A stretch of 64,000 nucleotides of DNA from Isochrysis galbana (taxonomy: Eukaryota > Haptophyta > Isochrysidales > Isochrysidaceae). Shown one piece after another: positions 1 to 8,712 of the stretch (its first letter is position 1; every line of letters begins with the position of its first letter). The stretch spans positions 7,628,676 to 7,692,675 of the forward strand of contig CM030933.1 of the NCBI GenBank assembly GCA_018136815.1, read 5' to 3'. Position numbers and translations under genes: made by a program. The notes under the pieces were generated by a model. The model saw nothing but the letters and a program-made list of their open reading frames with translations, made no database searches and was not told where the DNA came from.

Positions 1-3000
1 CGTGGGGATGCCTTTGCTGAACTAGAGGGGTTAGGCACGCCATCATAGCCTAGCCCTCGACGGTCCGTCGGATGCCGAGGTTGATCCATTTGGCGTGACC
101 ATTCCTTCTCCAGGGACTTCTGCAAGTCTGTCTTCGGAAGCTTCGACAACTCGGAAAATCCGGCCGCACTGAGGCCCCTAGCGGTAGCCCCATCGCAATA
201 CAGTGCCCGTGGAGTATCCTCTCCTTCGGCGGCGTCGGAGGGCTTGGTCTCGATGGTCTGCATGCTCCGGTGTTCTGGCATCTCGGGCGTGTCATCTTCT
301 CCCGAGTCGGGCCCGACATCCCAGGTTTCGAGTGGCCTTTCGGCTACGAACGAATTGGTCAGTTCGGCCACTCCCTCGTCGCCAGCCGTGAAGGAGGCGC
401 TCGGAGATAGTGCATTGATGCCTTGAGAGCCCAGTCGAGACAAGATGGGAGGTTCCGACGGCTCCGCAGCTGCCGCTTGCTCAGCGATTTCTTGGGCGAT
501 GGAAGGCGTGACATCCTGCCACCGATGGACCCCCGAAATTACATCACGGTCGAAGACCTGCCACTTGCTGCGGCGCTTCTTCACCGTGTTTGGAGGGCCT
601 GGCGTTGTAGAGCGGTCCTCTATGGGCCACTCCCACGGCAGGAAGCGGTCTCCTTCCGCCTCGGCCTCGTCTTGCGATACGTTTGTTTCCGAGTCCTCCT
701 GATGAAGCAGGCGAGAAGCATCGGCAACGGGGCCTGCGTCCGGGATCACGACAACCGAATCAGACACTGGCGAACCGCTGGGAGGCGTGAGGTGAGAGCT
801 AGAAGCTGCTTCGCCTCTCCCCTCCATGAAACGAGCCAGAGCCGTCCTCGGCTCAGCCAGCTCGAAACCGGTCGAGCAAAGCGAAGGGCGTTCTCTCAAG
901 CTGGCAGCTGCTTGGGAAATTGCCCAGTCCACCGTGAAGTCGAGCGAACGCGACGCCTTGGCTTCGCGCGCATAACGGCGCAAGACCGGCATCCACTGGG
1001 CCGCCATTGCACCGGCAATGCCCACATAGGTGCGGCTGCGAAGGGCGCCACGGTGGGGCGACGGCGATAGATCCGCCATAGCGGATAGACGTCCCTCGAC
1101 AATCTTCGAAGGCTGCAAGGACGGGAGTGAAGCCGTCAGGTACAGGCCAGTTGCTTTTTGATGGCCCGTGCCGTGCTGCCACGGCTGCACAAACTGCCGC
1201 GGTCGCAACCCCCCGACTAAGGCAGAGGCTTCCGCGTGCATTCGAGGATTTTCGACGGCAACGAAAGGCGCGTCGGCGCTTGCCATGGCGAGGAAGACTC
1301 TAGCGGCGGATTCGAGAGCCTGGCGTCGTCCCGGCTCCCGATCGAGCCACTGGCAACTCACCGCCGACAAATACGTGCACGGCGGATGCGCAACCACGAG
1401 GTCCCAACCGAGGTTTTGAATGTGAAGAGCATCTCCGCAGAAGTGGGGAATGTAGTCGATCTCCGACGGTCGTAGATCGCACGTCGCGACGTGCGCTCCG
1501 GCGAGTAGGAACATCGAAGACACGACCCCGCTAGCTTCACCGACGACTAGAACGCGGGGTGGATCGGTTAGTATAGCCGGCAACGGTGAGTTGGAGTGGT
1601 AACTTGCCGGCGGTGCAGCAGCCCGATAATCAGGCTTCGAAGCAGGCGAGTGTCCCTGTCCGCGAAGAGCTTCAGCCACGGTGGCTTGGACAGCTGCCTG
1701 CACGGCGGCGACCATGTCCGTGGTCGAAGCGGTCTTCTGGGACGAGGATGTCTCGTTCTTTGCCTCGCCTGAGGCCTTAGTGCGTACGCTAGCCGCGGTT
1801 TGCTTCGTCGAGGTCCGGGATTGATGACGCTTCACCCGGGCCTGCTCGTAAGGGCTGAGGTACCGTTGGCAGAGGTTGACGCACGAGAGCGCCGACCGAC
1901 CTAGCTCGTGGTTCTCTACGCGGAAACGAGTCTCCGCGAGCACCTCCGCAAATTTAATAGCATTGTCGACGCCGCGCTGAGGATCAACCTTATCGTTCCG
2001 AATGATTTCCTCGAACCTCTGGTTGATCTCATGGGCCATGTTTGGATGATCCCACACGTTGGTGGAGTCAACCGCGGAATCGCCAAGCTTGCGGATGTAG
2101 GCGCGAACCAAATTCTTGCTGAGCTCACATAGATCAGCGCCGGCCTCGCGCTCCCTCATGCGGTCCCACTCCATCGACGCCGAGTCTTTCGCGAAACCAT
2201 CGGCCCCGTTTGCGAAGGTCCCGTCGCATTTGCGAAGAAGGACGTCAGCAGCGAGGACAGGATTGAGAGCGAGGGCCCGGTCCTCCACTAGATCGAGGAG
2301 GAAGGCGAAGATGCGAGAATTGCCGCTGGAATTGGCTCCGGCTGCCGCGAGGAGGGAGGTAAATATTTCGCGATGATCGCAGCCGAGCGCTAGTGCCCGC
2401 TCCAACGGCTTGATGAGAGTTAGCCGAAATTCGTTCCAGGCTGTCGCCGCGGTTTGAACGTTATCGGAGGCGAGGGCCTTTGGGAAGCGGAGCTCCGAAA
2501 GCTCTTTGCCCATCCTGACCTGATGGTGAAGGGTTTGCTCTGCTGAGAAGCGGCTACGCACCCATTTGAGCAAGTGGTCCTCCTCCATGAAAATTCGGCA
2601 ATGCCAAACGTTGCCCGCCAGGGAGAGGTTGCTCTTCAAAATGGTATGGATGAGCTCATGCTCGTCGGAGTCGCGGTAAAGGGCGGCCAGATCGCGTGAG
2701 GGCAGGGCGAGGAGATTTTTCCACTCGCTTACAACTGCCTCTCGCTCATCCATCCCCACCGCAAGGCAGGGGTCGCGAGGGTGGCGGAACGGCACCACCG
2801 GGGTCGGGCCCCGGTGAGGGCTCTGATCCTGGCGGCGGGGTTCCGATTTGGAGGTCGGGTACGCCGACCGTGGAACCCTAGTAGCCGGAGAGGCGTGGCC
2901 CTTTGGGTCTAGGGCAGGAAGCTCGTCCATGGATGGTTCCCTCTGAGCCGGCCTAGCAGAGTCCGCAGCCGCCTCGGTCCGATCCATGGACGGACTTGAA

Positions 3001-3797
3001 GTGGGCTCTTGGCGGGCTTGGAGTAGCTGAGTCAGGGCTTTGAACCCTGCTTCAACTTGATCTCGAAGAAGCCCCTCCCTCGCCTCTGCCGCGGCAAGGG
3101 AGGACTGTAGGCGCTCCACAGCCCCTTTGAGGGTGTTGGTCTCCGCTTGAAGCCTCACCATTTCCGCATCGTGACGCGCCGCGGCCGTCTCAATTGGAGG
3201 GTTCTCTTGATCAAGGACACCCCTTGATGACGGCGGGGCATAGTCCCGGTAGGCTGGGCTTCGGAAGCTGATCACCTCAGCTTCACCCACTTCAGACTCA
3301 TCATCTCGAAGGTGAGGAGGCGGGTCAAATTGAATCAGAGGGAGGGGACCCTCCTCCACCTCATTGGCCAACTCAGCGACGCTGAAGTTGGCTTCATGCG
3401 GGAGAGGGTCATGCCCCACCATGGCCCGCTGTGATTGCACCCGGTGGGTGCCGAAGGAAGCGGACAAATCCTCGCCATCCGCCACGAGCTGATCGGAGCC
3501 AGTCGTGGAGATAGCAGCCGGGGTGATGGGTGCCATTGGTGTAGCCTCAGAAGCCGTGGGATCACTCGGACATCCCACGGGAGCAAAAGCTGCAGCGGGC
3601 AGAGAAGGTTCCCTGAGGGGTTCCTCCTCTGCGGCCGAGGACGCAAGCTTCGATTTCGTGCTTGTCGAGTCGAGCGGAGCCGGAGGGCTCTGAGCCACTC
3701 CGTCGCGAGCGGCACCGGCGGCTAGCGCGGCGCTTTGTCCCTCCTCCCCACCGGGAGTCGGGTGAATGAAATTCTGGACTGGGTCGGGCAACCCCAT
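1..3797 (-). CDS. Giant ORF, Gag-like region plus phage-type DNA methyltransferase-like domain (partial, C-terminus off left edge)
   Basis: An uninterrupted frame of about 1,265 codons runs from an ATG at 3797 off the left edge. Residues 1-250 are Pro/Ser/Ala-rich and low complexity. About 250-300 is a heptad-like helix (region near AEMVRLQAETNTLKGAVERL). About 370-650 is an alpha-helical, Gag-like stretch. About 745-935 resembles the phage/giant-virus family annotated as DNA methylase: a glycine-poor SAM-motif region (VLVVGEASGVVSS), an acidic loop (CDLRPSEID), GDAL, the catalytic-type motif AHPPCTYLS near residue 802, VENPRMH near 850, QPWQHGTGHQKAT, and a C-terminal RSRTYVGIAGAMAAQW. The rest is acidic and low complexity to the edge. 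Family knowledge: such methyltransferases occur in phages, and retroelements of some protists have captured DNA methyltransferases. A diverged copy of the N-terminus at 36.9-38.1 kb shows it is a repeated element. That it is a retroelement is inferred, because no reverse transcriptase is visible inside the window. Confidence 0.6.
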   Translation of the reverse strand, partial: MGLPDPVQNFIHPTPGGEEGQSAALAAGAARDGVAQSPPAPLDSTSTKSKLASSAAEEEPLREPSLPAAAFAPVGCPSDPTASEATPMAPITPAAISTTGSDQLVADGEDLSASFGTHRVQSQRAMVGHDPLPHEANFSVAELANEVEEGPLPLIQFDPPPHLRDDESEVGEAEVISFRSPAYRDYAPPSSRGVLDQENPPIETAAARHDAEMVRLQAETNTLKGAVERLQSSLAAAEAREGLLRDQVEAGFKALTQLLQARQEPTSSPSMDRTEAAADSARPAQREPSMDELPALDPKGHASPATRVPRSAYPTSKSEPRRQDQSPHRGPTPVVPFRHPRDPCLAVGMDEREAVVSEWKNLLALPSRDLAALYRDSDEHELIHTILKSNLSLAGNVWHCRIFMEEDHLLKWVRSRFSAEQTLHHQVRMGKELSELRFPKALASDNVQTAATAWNEFRLTLIKPLERALALGCDHREIFTSLLAAAGANSSGNSRIFAFLLDLVEDRALALNPVLAADVLLRKCDGTFANGADGFAKDSASMEWDRMREREAGADLCELSKNLVRAYIRKLGDSAVDSTNVWDHPNMAHEINQRFEEIIRNDKVDPQRGVDNAIKFAEVLAETRFRVENHELGRSALSCVNLCQRYLSPYEQARVKRHQSRTSTKQTAASVRTKASGEAKNETSSSQKTASTTDMVAAVQAAVQATVAEALRGQGHSPASKPDYRAAAPPASYHSNSPLPAILTDPPRVLVVGEASGVVSSMFLLAGAHVATCDLRPSEIDYIPHFCGDALHIQNLGWDLVVAHPPCTYLSAVSCQWLDREPGRRQALESAARVFLAMASADAPFVAVENPRMHAEASALVGGLRPRQFVQPWQHGTGHQKATGLYLTASLPSLQPSKIVEGRLSAMADLSPSPHRGALRSRTYVGIAGAMAAQWMPVLRRYAREAKASRSLDFTVDWAISQAAASLRERPSLCSTGFELAEPRTALARFMEGRGEAASSSHLTPPSGSPVSDSVVVIPDAGPVADASRLLHQEDSETNVSQDEAEAEGDRFLPWEWPIEDRSTTPGPPNTVKKRRSKWQVFDRDVISGVHRWQDVTPSIAQEIAEQAAAAEPSEPPILSRLGSQGINALSPSASFTAGDEGVAELTNSFVAERPLETWDVGPDSGEDDTPEMPEHRSMQTIETKPSDAAEGEDTPRALYCDGATARGLSAAGFSELSKLPKTDLQKSLEKEWSRQMDQPRHPTDRRGLGYDGVPNPSSSAKASP

Positions 3798-4075
3798 TCG
3801 GGTGTATGGACAGGGAACGAACGGCGAACGAAGGACTGTGGGGCGGCGAGGCGCTCCTAGCGGCCCTAGTGTGATGGGTTGTAAGAGATTGTTAGACCTA
3901 CAAAGAACTCTTCCCTCAGGGAGGGAGCCTAAGCTGCTTGAGTGCAGCGACGCAGCGAACAACGACGGACAACGAAGCTGAGAACAACAGGTTACACCGA
4001 CTCACGAACACACCGGAATCATTCACCCAAACCAAGCAAATTATCAAGCAACCGCGACCCCAAATCACCGATAAC

Positions 4076-5143
4076 TCAAACACGTCGCGAGAGACGGAGA
4101 GAGAGAGCGAGAGAGAGAGAGAGACTCCGCAGCGACGGCCGGAGCGTGTCTCCGTTGTAACTTCCCACGTAGCGGAGAGTCCGAAGGGGAGCGTCCTGTC
4201 GCGCGCCGGTTGCGCCTCCGTCCACCGCCGCGGCAGACCGCTCGGAGGCCCTTTCCGCTTGCCATCCCGCGCGGAGCGCGGCGACGTCGCGGGGGCGTGT
4301 GGAGCCCCGGGGCGCTCCGAAGCGAGCGAAGCGAAAGCGCACGTCGAAGCGCGAGTCCACGAGGTAGTCTCGCCAGGTGCCTTCGATCGCTCCCTCGGCC
4401 ATGGCGCGCGTCCACACCTCCGGGCCTGCATACTCGTCCTGCCTTCCGCTGAGCGGTTCTCGGTCGCCGTCGAACGACTGGCCGATCAGCCCGTGCGGCC
4501 ATGCGCTGAGCTGGGCTTCGGGCTTTCGCGGGCGCATCTGCAGGTCGAGTCGCTTGTTCGGTCCGTCGATGCGGTCGTAGACGTAGTTGGACGCCACCCG
4601 CACCACCCACTCCGGAAGGAGCAGCGTCATGGACGAGTACTGAGTGCTCAGCTCGGCGCCGAGGCAGGATCGGTTCGCCAGCGGGATCAAGTAGGAGAAC
4701 TTGGTCGCGTTGCACGAGGCGTTGACCGCCCTCCACCCCCAGTTCCCTGGCCCCACCTCGTCCGCCCAGTAGGAGACGTTGAGCCATCTTCCCGTGGGCG
4801 ACCTCCACGCGGCGTGCACTTGATCGAGGAAGGAGCCGTGGACCACGCGCCCGTTGAGGCGGAAGGTGGACATGGCCGTGCGAGCATTGACGACCAGGTC
4901 GTCGGTGCTGAGGAAGTTGAAGAGGCACCCGTCGCAGCCGCGGAAGTCGGCCTTCCCTCCGTGCGCAAGCACGAGGTGAGGGTCTCCGTGGAGCGCGCCG
5001 CCGGGCAGGTAGGCGACACACGCGGCGTCGTCCACGCCCGAGGGGGAATTCGAGTTGCCCGACAACTGGCAAAATACTGTACTAACATTCACGTTGAATC
5101 CTAATGAAATGAAACTGCACCAAACAACAATAAGAAGAGGCAA
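4076..5143 (-). CDS. Secreted GDPH-motif (root-cap/vWD-like) protein, start uncertain
   Basis: The 355-codon frame contains GDPHLVLAHGGKADFRG at residues 53-69, followed by FNFLSTDDLVVNA, a Cys/Asn-rich middle, and AWPHGLIGQSFDGD about 150 residues later, then AMAEGAIEG and DYLVDSRFDVRFRF. This order (GDPH, F-x-F, NA, HGLIGQSFDGD, EGxIEG, DYxV) matches the GDPH/root-cap-like secreted domain seen in many algal proteins. N-glycosylation sequons (NVSY, NASC, NATK, NRSC) fit a secreted protein. The frame opens with a hydrophobic stretch that could be a signal peptide, but its first codon is TTG. A splice acceptor (TTTTGCCAG) just before residue 27 would instead put the first visible exon at 5,065. 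The last ~70 residues run into low-complexity DNA and may not be native. A second partial copy lies upstream on the same strand. Function unknown. Confidence 0.6.
   Translation of the reverse strand: MPLLIVVWCSFISLGFNVNVSTVFCQLSGNSNSPSGVDDAACVAYLPGGALHGDPHLVLAHGGKADFRGCDGCLFNFLSTDDLVVNARTAMSTFRLNGRVVHGSFLDQVHAAWRSPTGRWLNVSYWADEVGPGNWGWRAVNASCNATKFSYLIPLANRSCLGAELSTQYSSMTLLLPEWVVRVASNYVYDRIDGPNKRLDLQMRPRKPEAQLSAWPHGLIGQSFDGDREPLSGRQDEYAGPEVWTRAMAEGAIEGTWRDYLVDSRFDVRFRFARFGAPRGSTRPRDVAALRAGWQAERASERSAAAVDGGATGARQDAPLRTLRYVGSYNGDTLRPSLRSLSLSLALSLRLSRRV
4088..4125. repeat. GA-rich simple repeat
   Basis: Purine-only GA/GAGC repeat at the junction between the giant element and the GDPH gene. Read on the minus strand it gives the odd SLSL-type tail of the GDPH frame, so that tail is probably not native. 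Confidence 0.8.
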
Positions 5144-5318
5144 CTCATCAGATAATCAAGACGAATATGCAGTCTTGATTGGGCAATTCGCAGGTTTCGC
5201 ACTCGGGTTGAAGAATAACGAGCTTAAAAACACTCATACACGCGATCTCGTTGACTTCAAATGGAATGGCCTAGTGATGACATTCACACCATCGACGAGC
5301 TTCGCCGCTACCGCGTGA
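5055..5318 (+). other. AT-richer tract with weak plus-strand ORF
   Basis: This tract is clearly richer in A/T than its neighbours and carries an 87-codon plus-strand frame ending in a stop at 5318, with an internal ATG beginning MKLHQTT. It opposes the possible first exon or intron of the GDPH gene. I recognise no domain. It could be the decayed end of a gene related to the two compact plus-strand genes downstream, or only promoter/intron DNA of the GDPH gene. Confidence 0.25.
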
Positions 5319-5328
5319 CAAACGTTTG

Positions 5329-5468
5329 AAACCCGTAACGAAACGCACAGACACGGAATACAAACACAAACACGATGTTACGAGGCCTTAAGGACGCGCG
5401 GCGTCTTCCTCCCCGCGCGCTTTCTTCTTTTTTCGCCGCGCGGACCCCCAGCGTTTCGTTACGGGTTT
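5329..5468. repeat. 18-bp perfect inverted repeat
   Basis: AAACCCGTAACGAAACGC at 5329-5346 is exactly inverted at 5451-5468, with a 104-bp spacer. It lies between the GDPH gene and its upstream partial copy. It could be the remnant of a terminal inverted repeat or a hairpin in an untranslated region. Confidence 0.85.
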
Positions 5469-5730
5469 TATATAGCCGACGTTTATGACAAAAAAAAACT
5501 GGCACCGAATGAAGGCAAGGCGCCTCGGCGGCCAAGCAGCCACCCGCGTCAAAAAATCAAGCGCCCCCCCGTTCTTGCCGCGGAAGTCGGCGTGACCGCC
5601 GTGCGCAAAGACGAGGTGCGGGTCGCCTGTGGTGGTGCCGCTGGACGTCGACGGCGAGAAGTAGCGCAGGCGTGTAATCTGAGGAAGAGCGCCACCGACG
5701 GCGAGCGCGACGCCGGAAACGTTGAAAAAA
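5388..5730 (-). pseudogene. Second, truncated GDPH-domain copy
   Basis: A minus-strand frame reads TTGDPHLVFAHGGHADFRG then GALDFLT, closely matching residues 51-75 of the GDPH gene downstream. Homology stops at LDFLT, and the remainder to the stop at 5388 is Lys-rich and unrelated. There is no signal peptide, and upstream the frame runs into the antisense of the Cys-rich gene. It looks like a partial tandem duplicate in the same orientation. A possible donor (GGTGGCT) follows LDFLT, so an isolated exon of a larger gene is the alternative. Confidence 0.55.
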
Positions 5731-5732
5731 AA

Positions 5733-6122
5733 ATGGACATACGAGTAGATATGCCCTCGAAACGACTTTTGATTGCCCTCGCGGTGGTCGTCGCCACCGT
5801 GGTCGCCGCCATCGTCGTGGCGTTGGTACTCACGAATAAGAAGCAGCCAGACAGATGTAAGGATGTGGATGGAGAGTGTGCAAACGATGGAGACTGTTGT
5901 CACGATCTCGTGTGTTCCGACCAAAAGTGCCGTACCGTCACACCGTGTATCGAGAAACGGGGGGCGTGCAGTTATGGCGACGAGTGCTGTGAAGGACTTG
6001 AGTGCAATGACGAGGGAGTGTGTGAGACGCCATGCCGCGAGCCAGGGTCGGTGTGCCAAAGTAACTCGGAGTGCTGTGGTGAATACACGTGTCGTAGTGG
6101 TACCTGCAGATCTGATGACTGA
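5733..6122 (+). CDS. Short membrane-anchored protein with three knottin-like Cys repeats
   Basis: The 129-residue protein starts at the ATG after a GAAAAAAAAATGG context; a second ATG lies 18 nt later. Residues ~11-34 form a strong hydrophobic segment (LLIALAVVVATVVAAIVVAL) preceded by basic residues, a type II or signal-anchor pattern. The rest holds three tandem repeats of about 30 residues with the spacing C-x6-C-x5-CC-x4-C-x5-C, the arrangement of inhibitor-cystine-knot-like modules. No introns. The next gene starts about 60 bp downstream on the same strand, unusually tight for this window, and codon use is less GC-biased than in the flanking genes. Both points suggest possible acquisition from a large DNA virus, but this is inference. 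The fold is known from protease inhibitors, signalling proteins and toxins, so no function can be assigned. Confidence 0.65.
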   Translation: MDIRVDMPSKRLLIALAVVVATVVAAIVVALVLTNKKQPDRCKDVDGECANDGDCCHDLVCSDQKCRTVTPCIEKRGACSYGDECCEGLECNDEGVCETPCREPGSVCQSNSECCGEYTCRSGTCRSDD

Positions 6123-6184
6123 TTGGCGAGCACGGAACAAAGTGAAAAGCGCTCACGGAAACTTTTTTCGTTTCGTGCTCATAA

Positions 6185-6820
6185 ATGACACATAAAGACC
6201 TTGCCTTGTCGCTCCTTTACCATGACTCTCCCACACCTGAGACAGGAGACCCAGGTATACACGAGTTCGAAGAGCACTGGCGAAGGATTCTCGCCCCTGA
6301 ACCCGGTGTCCAAAAGTACGCGACCCATGACAATGGCGGCGTGGGCTTTGTCGCGTCCGTTGCACAGCGCGATGACGGTAGGCACTTGGTCGATGTACAC
6401 GGCGAAGCCTCGCATCACGCGTTCGTGTGCGAGGACATGTTTGTTGGCATCAGCTACCTCTGCCCATTGACTGTATTGTCAGGAGGGTACGACAGAGTGA
6501 ACGAGCTCAATGAAGCAGGGAACTCTTTGCTCTTCTACATCGGCGACCTCAAGTACGTCTTCGTGGGCATCGAAGTGTTCGAATTTGAGGCCGTCGACGA
6601 GATCGTCGCATTCGTATCGCCTGTAGGAGCGAACGACTTTCCGTATCCCTACGCCATCGATAAGACCGGTAGGCATTACCTCATGCTCGAAAAGAAGCAG
6701 GGGTACATTGACCCGTACCACAGCTTTTACGACATCGAAAAGAAGTTCAAGCTGACACACGAGGAGTGCGGTATACATCCGATGCACTCATTGAAGACGA
6801 TCCTTTCAAGACAAGTGTGA
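6185..6820 (+). CDS. Intronless unknown protein, giant-virus-like
   Basis: The 211-residue frame has a clear ATG (ATAAATGACACATAAAG) and dense non-repetitive coding sequence to a TGA. Two parts stand out: LLFYIGDLKYVFVGIEVFEF (110-145 region) and FVSPVGANDFPYPYAIDKTG, followed by YLMLEKK. The SPVGxNDxPYPYAID type string recalls uncharacterised proteins of mimivirus-like viruses; this comes from memory and was not searched. It has no signal peptide or membrane segment. Together with the Cys-rich gene 60 bp upstream it makes a compact co-oriented pair of lower GC than the surroundings, as in an endogenous viral insertion. A host gene of unknown function remains possible. Confidence 0.6.
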   Translation: MTHKDLALSLLYHDSPTPETGDPGIHEFEEHWRRILAPEPGVQKYATHDNGGVGFVASVAQRDDGRHLVDVHGEASHHAFVCEDMFVGISYLCPLTVLSGGYDRVNELNEAGNSLLFYIGDLKYVFVGIEVFEFEAVDEIVAFVSPVGANDFPYPYAIDKTGRHYLMLEKKQGYIDPYHSFYDIEKKFKLTHEECGIHPMHSLKTILSRQV

Positions 6821-6899
6821 GGAGAGGTCCACGTCATGCGTGACGAGGAGGCCGCTGGAATTTTCATCGAGGGCGGGGGCACGCACTAGTAACCATGCA

Positions 6900-6950
6900 T
6901 CCCCTTGCTCACAGGAGCGCCCTCATGGTGAGCTAGGCCCGGTGTCCTAG
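6900..6950 (+). pseudogene. Possible ankyrin-like coding scrap
   Basis: The string GCGCCCTCATGGTGAGCT matches, apart from one base, the ankyrin-like remnant on the minus strand near 20.6 kb. Here the frame is broken by a TAG. It abuts the 3' end of the LINE-like copy. Confidence 0.3.
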
Positions 6951-7859
6951 GACCGAGCTTTTTTGTATTTGATGTTGCTCGGCCAGAGTCCCCACGGGAG
7001 GGGAAGAAACCCTGAGGGAAAGGAGACCAAATGAAGGCAAGCCGCCTTTGTGCCCTTTCTCGTATGCCGTAAAGGTGATAATGATCTTGTGGGAGTCCGG
7101 GAATTCGGCCTCCCCCTCGGGTTCGGGCTCTAAGTCTTCGTCAAGGAGGGCCACCTGTGTGGCCAAGGCGGAGGGTGGGGTTAGCCTTGAATAGGCTTTC
7201 GTCTCTCGGGCGTCCATATGGCTCGATGCTTCCGCTATGTTGTCTCCCCCTACCGAGGGTTCCGTGTGGATTGTTCTTTGTGTATGTTCTCTCTCAAGTT
7301 GGTGTTTGTTGTGGTGGGCCTCCTGGGCCTGTGCCACTTGCGACGTTCGCGCGCCCGTGGCTCGCTTGTCCGTTTGGCCTTCGGGGGCGTTGGGGGGCAT
7401 CCCTCCTGGTCTGCCTCCCTTTTTGCTCCTGTGCCCCGTGCTGGGGGGTCCTGACTGCTCTTTGTTCAACCCCTTGTTGTGGTGCGGCATTTCCCCATTG
7501 GGGTTCTGCTGAAGATGGTGCCGGGCCGGCCCCTCGCGCCGGAGCGCGAGGGCGGTACCGCGGTTGTGTAGGGTCCCAGCCCGGAGGCCTTCCCTTTGGA
7601 AGCGTCCCACTGGTGTGGTGTGACTGGTGTGGCTGTGTGTTGTGTTGGAGGTGTGCTGTATGCTGGCTGCTGCCAGCATGGCAGCCTTGTTCGTGGCGTT
7701 CGCGGTGGTCCGCGGGCGTGGCAGGCTGGCTCCTGTGCCCACCTGGCCGGGAGGGTCGTCCTGTCGCGGTCGCTTCGGCGACAGCGGAGTGTCACTCAAA
7801 CCTTCGTCCATCTCGGCGAGGGCAGCGGCAGCGAGGGAGGGCGGCGGCGCGCGCTCCAT
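6933..7859 (-). mobile_element. LINE-like element copy B, ORF1-type protein
   Basis: The 308-codon frame starts MERAPPPS and is rich in Pro, Ser, Thr, His and Arg, with no catalytic motif. Near the C-terminus it has HKIIITFTAYEKG, related to QIHIIFTPTER in the copy at 19.4 kb. Two other copies begin with the same MERAP start (18,733 and 23,426, both +). A hairpin lies 5 bases upstream of the ATG (7,864-7,881). This looks like ORF1 of a non-LTR retrotransposon, with no reverse transcriptase left in this copy. It was assigned by copy comparison and by its link to a LINE linker region in the 18.7-20.2 kb copy. Confidence 0.55.
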
Positions 7860-7863
7860 GACC

Positions 7864-7881
7864 CTATCAGTTTACTGATAG
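7864..7881 (-). promoter_or_regulatory. Hairpin before LINE-like ORF1 (copy B)
   Basis: On the minus strand CTATCAGTAAACTGATAG forms an 8-bp stem with an AA loop, just before GGTCATGGAGC. Copies A and C have the same structure with compensatory base changes. Confidence 0.6.
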
Positions 7882-7899
7882 TTGCCAAGCTCTCTACAT

Positions 7900-8700
7900 A
7901 ATACATAAGGAGGCTTTCATGCAGTTTGAGCACCTTCTAGAAACCAAAGGGTAAGATTTTATAGCGCCTATTAGAAATGGGGCCGATCCAAGAAGCTCAT
8001 GCCTCTAGGCCTCGAGTGCTGCTGGTTAGTTCTAGCCGTGATGGGGCGTAGGGCTCAGGCGTGGGGCCCGTGTGTGCTGAGTGAGGGGGTCTATATGATT
8101 CGCCATGAATCAGCCAATGCTTGTTGGCAGAGTGTTGTGTGGCGTGTAGCTCTAAGGGCTGCGCTTAAAGTCCCACACCGGCGAAAGCCCTTTTCCCCGC
8201 CTCTTCGCAAGTTAGCACGTGGTCCACCGCCCCAAAGAGAAGAGACCCATAGGCAGATGTGAGATCATGTGCGTGTGGAAAGGCACAGCAGCAAAGAGAA
8301 CATCGCCAAATCAAAGACGAATGACGAGCGACGAGACTAACTCTAAGGCAAACGTGATTGAAGCTGCCAAACAAGCAAACGAGGCAAGAATGAGGAACAA
8401 GTTTGGTACAGAGCTCAGAATCTTGTTTGTTGGGGGGGGGGGGGCAACGGGCGCTCATCCTCCCTCATCTTAGGTAATGACACCTACTTATCGCCGCGCC
8501 ATCATCTTTCTCAAATACGACGATCTTGCTGATCCTGCACTGCATAGCTAAGAGACCATCCGATTTGTGACGTGGAGTAACGAGGAATACACGGGCATGC
8601 GGGTAGGAGGCGAGCGCATGTATGGGTGGATGTTCGAGTGAGCGGGAATATATATCTTTGCTTGGGATAGTTTTAGTAAAGATGCATTGCATGTCCAATG
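7900..8700. other. Intergenic, no gene seen
   Basis: No supported coding sequence. It contains a 12-base G run near 8433. Scattered short frames show no domain. Confidence 0.6.
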
Positions 8701-8712
8701 AGGCGGAGCGCA

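Noticed and set aside
3938-5104. 388-codon plus-strand ORF
   Set aside because: It is the antisense of the GDPH gene, which has the recognisable motifs, and it runs through GA simple repeat. Shadow frame.
7157-7861. 234-codon plus-strand ORF, Cys/Trp/Gly-rich
   Set aside because: Antisense of LINE-like ORF1. The MERAP start shared with two other copies supports the minus strand.
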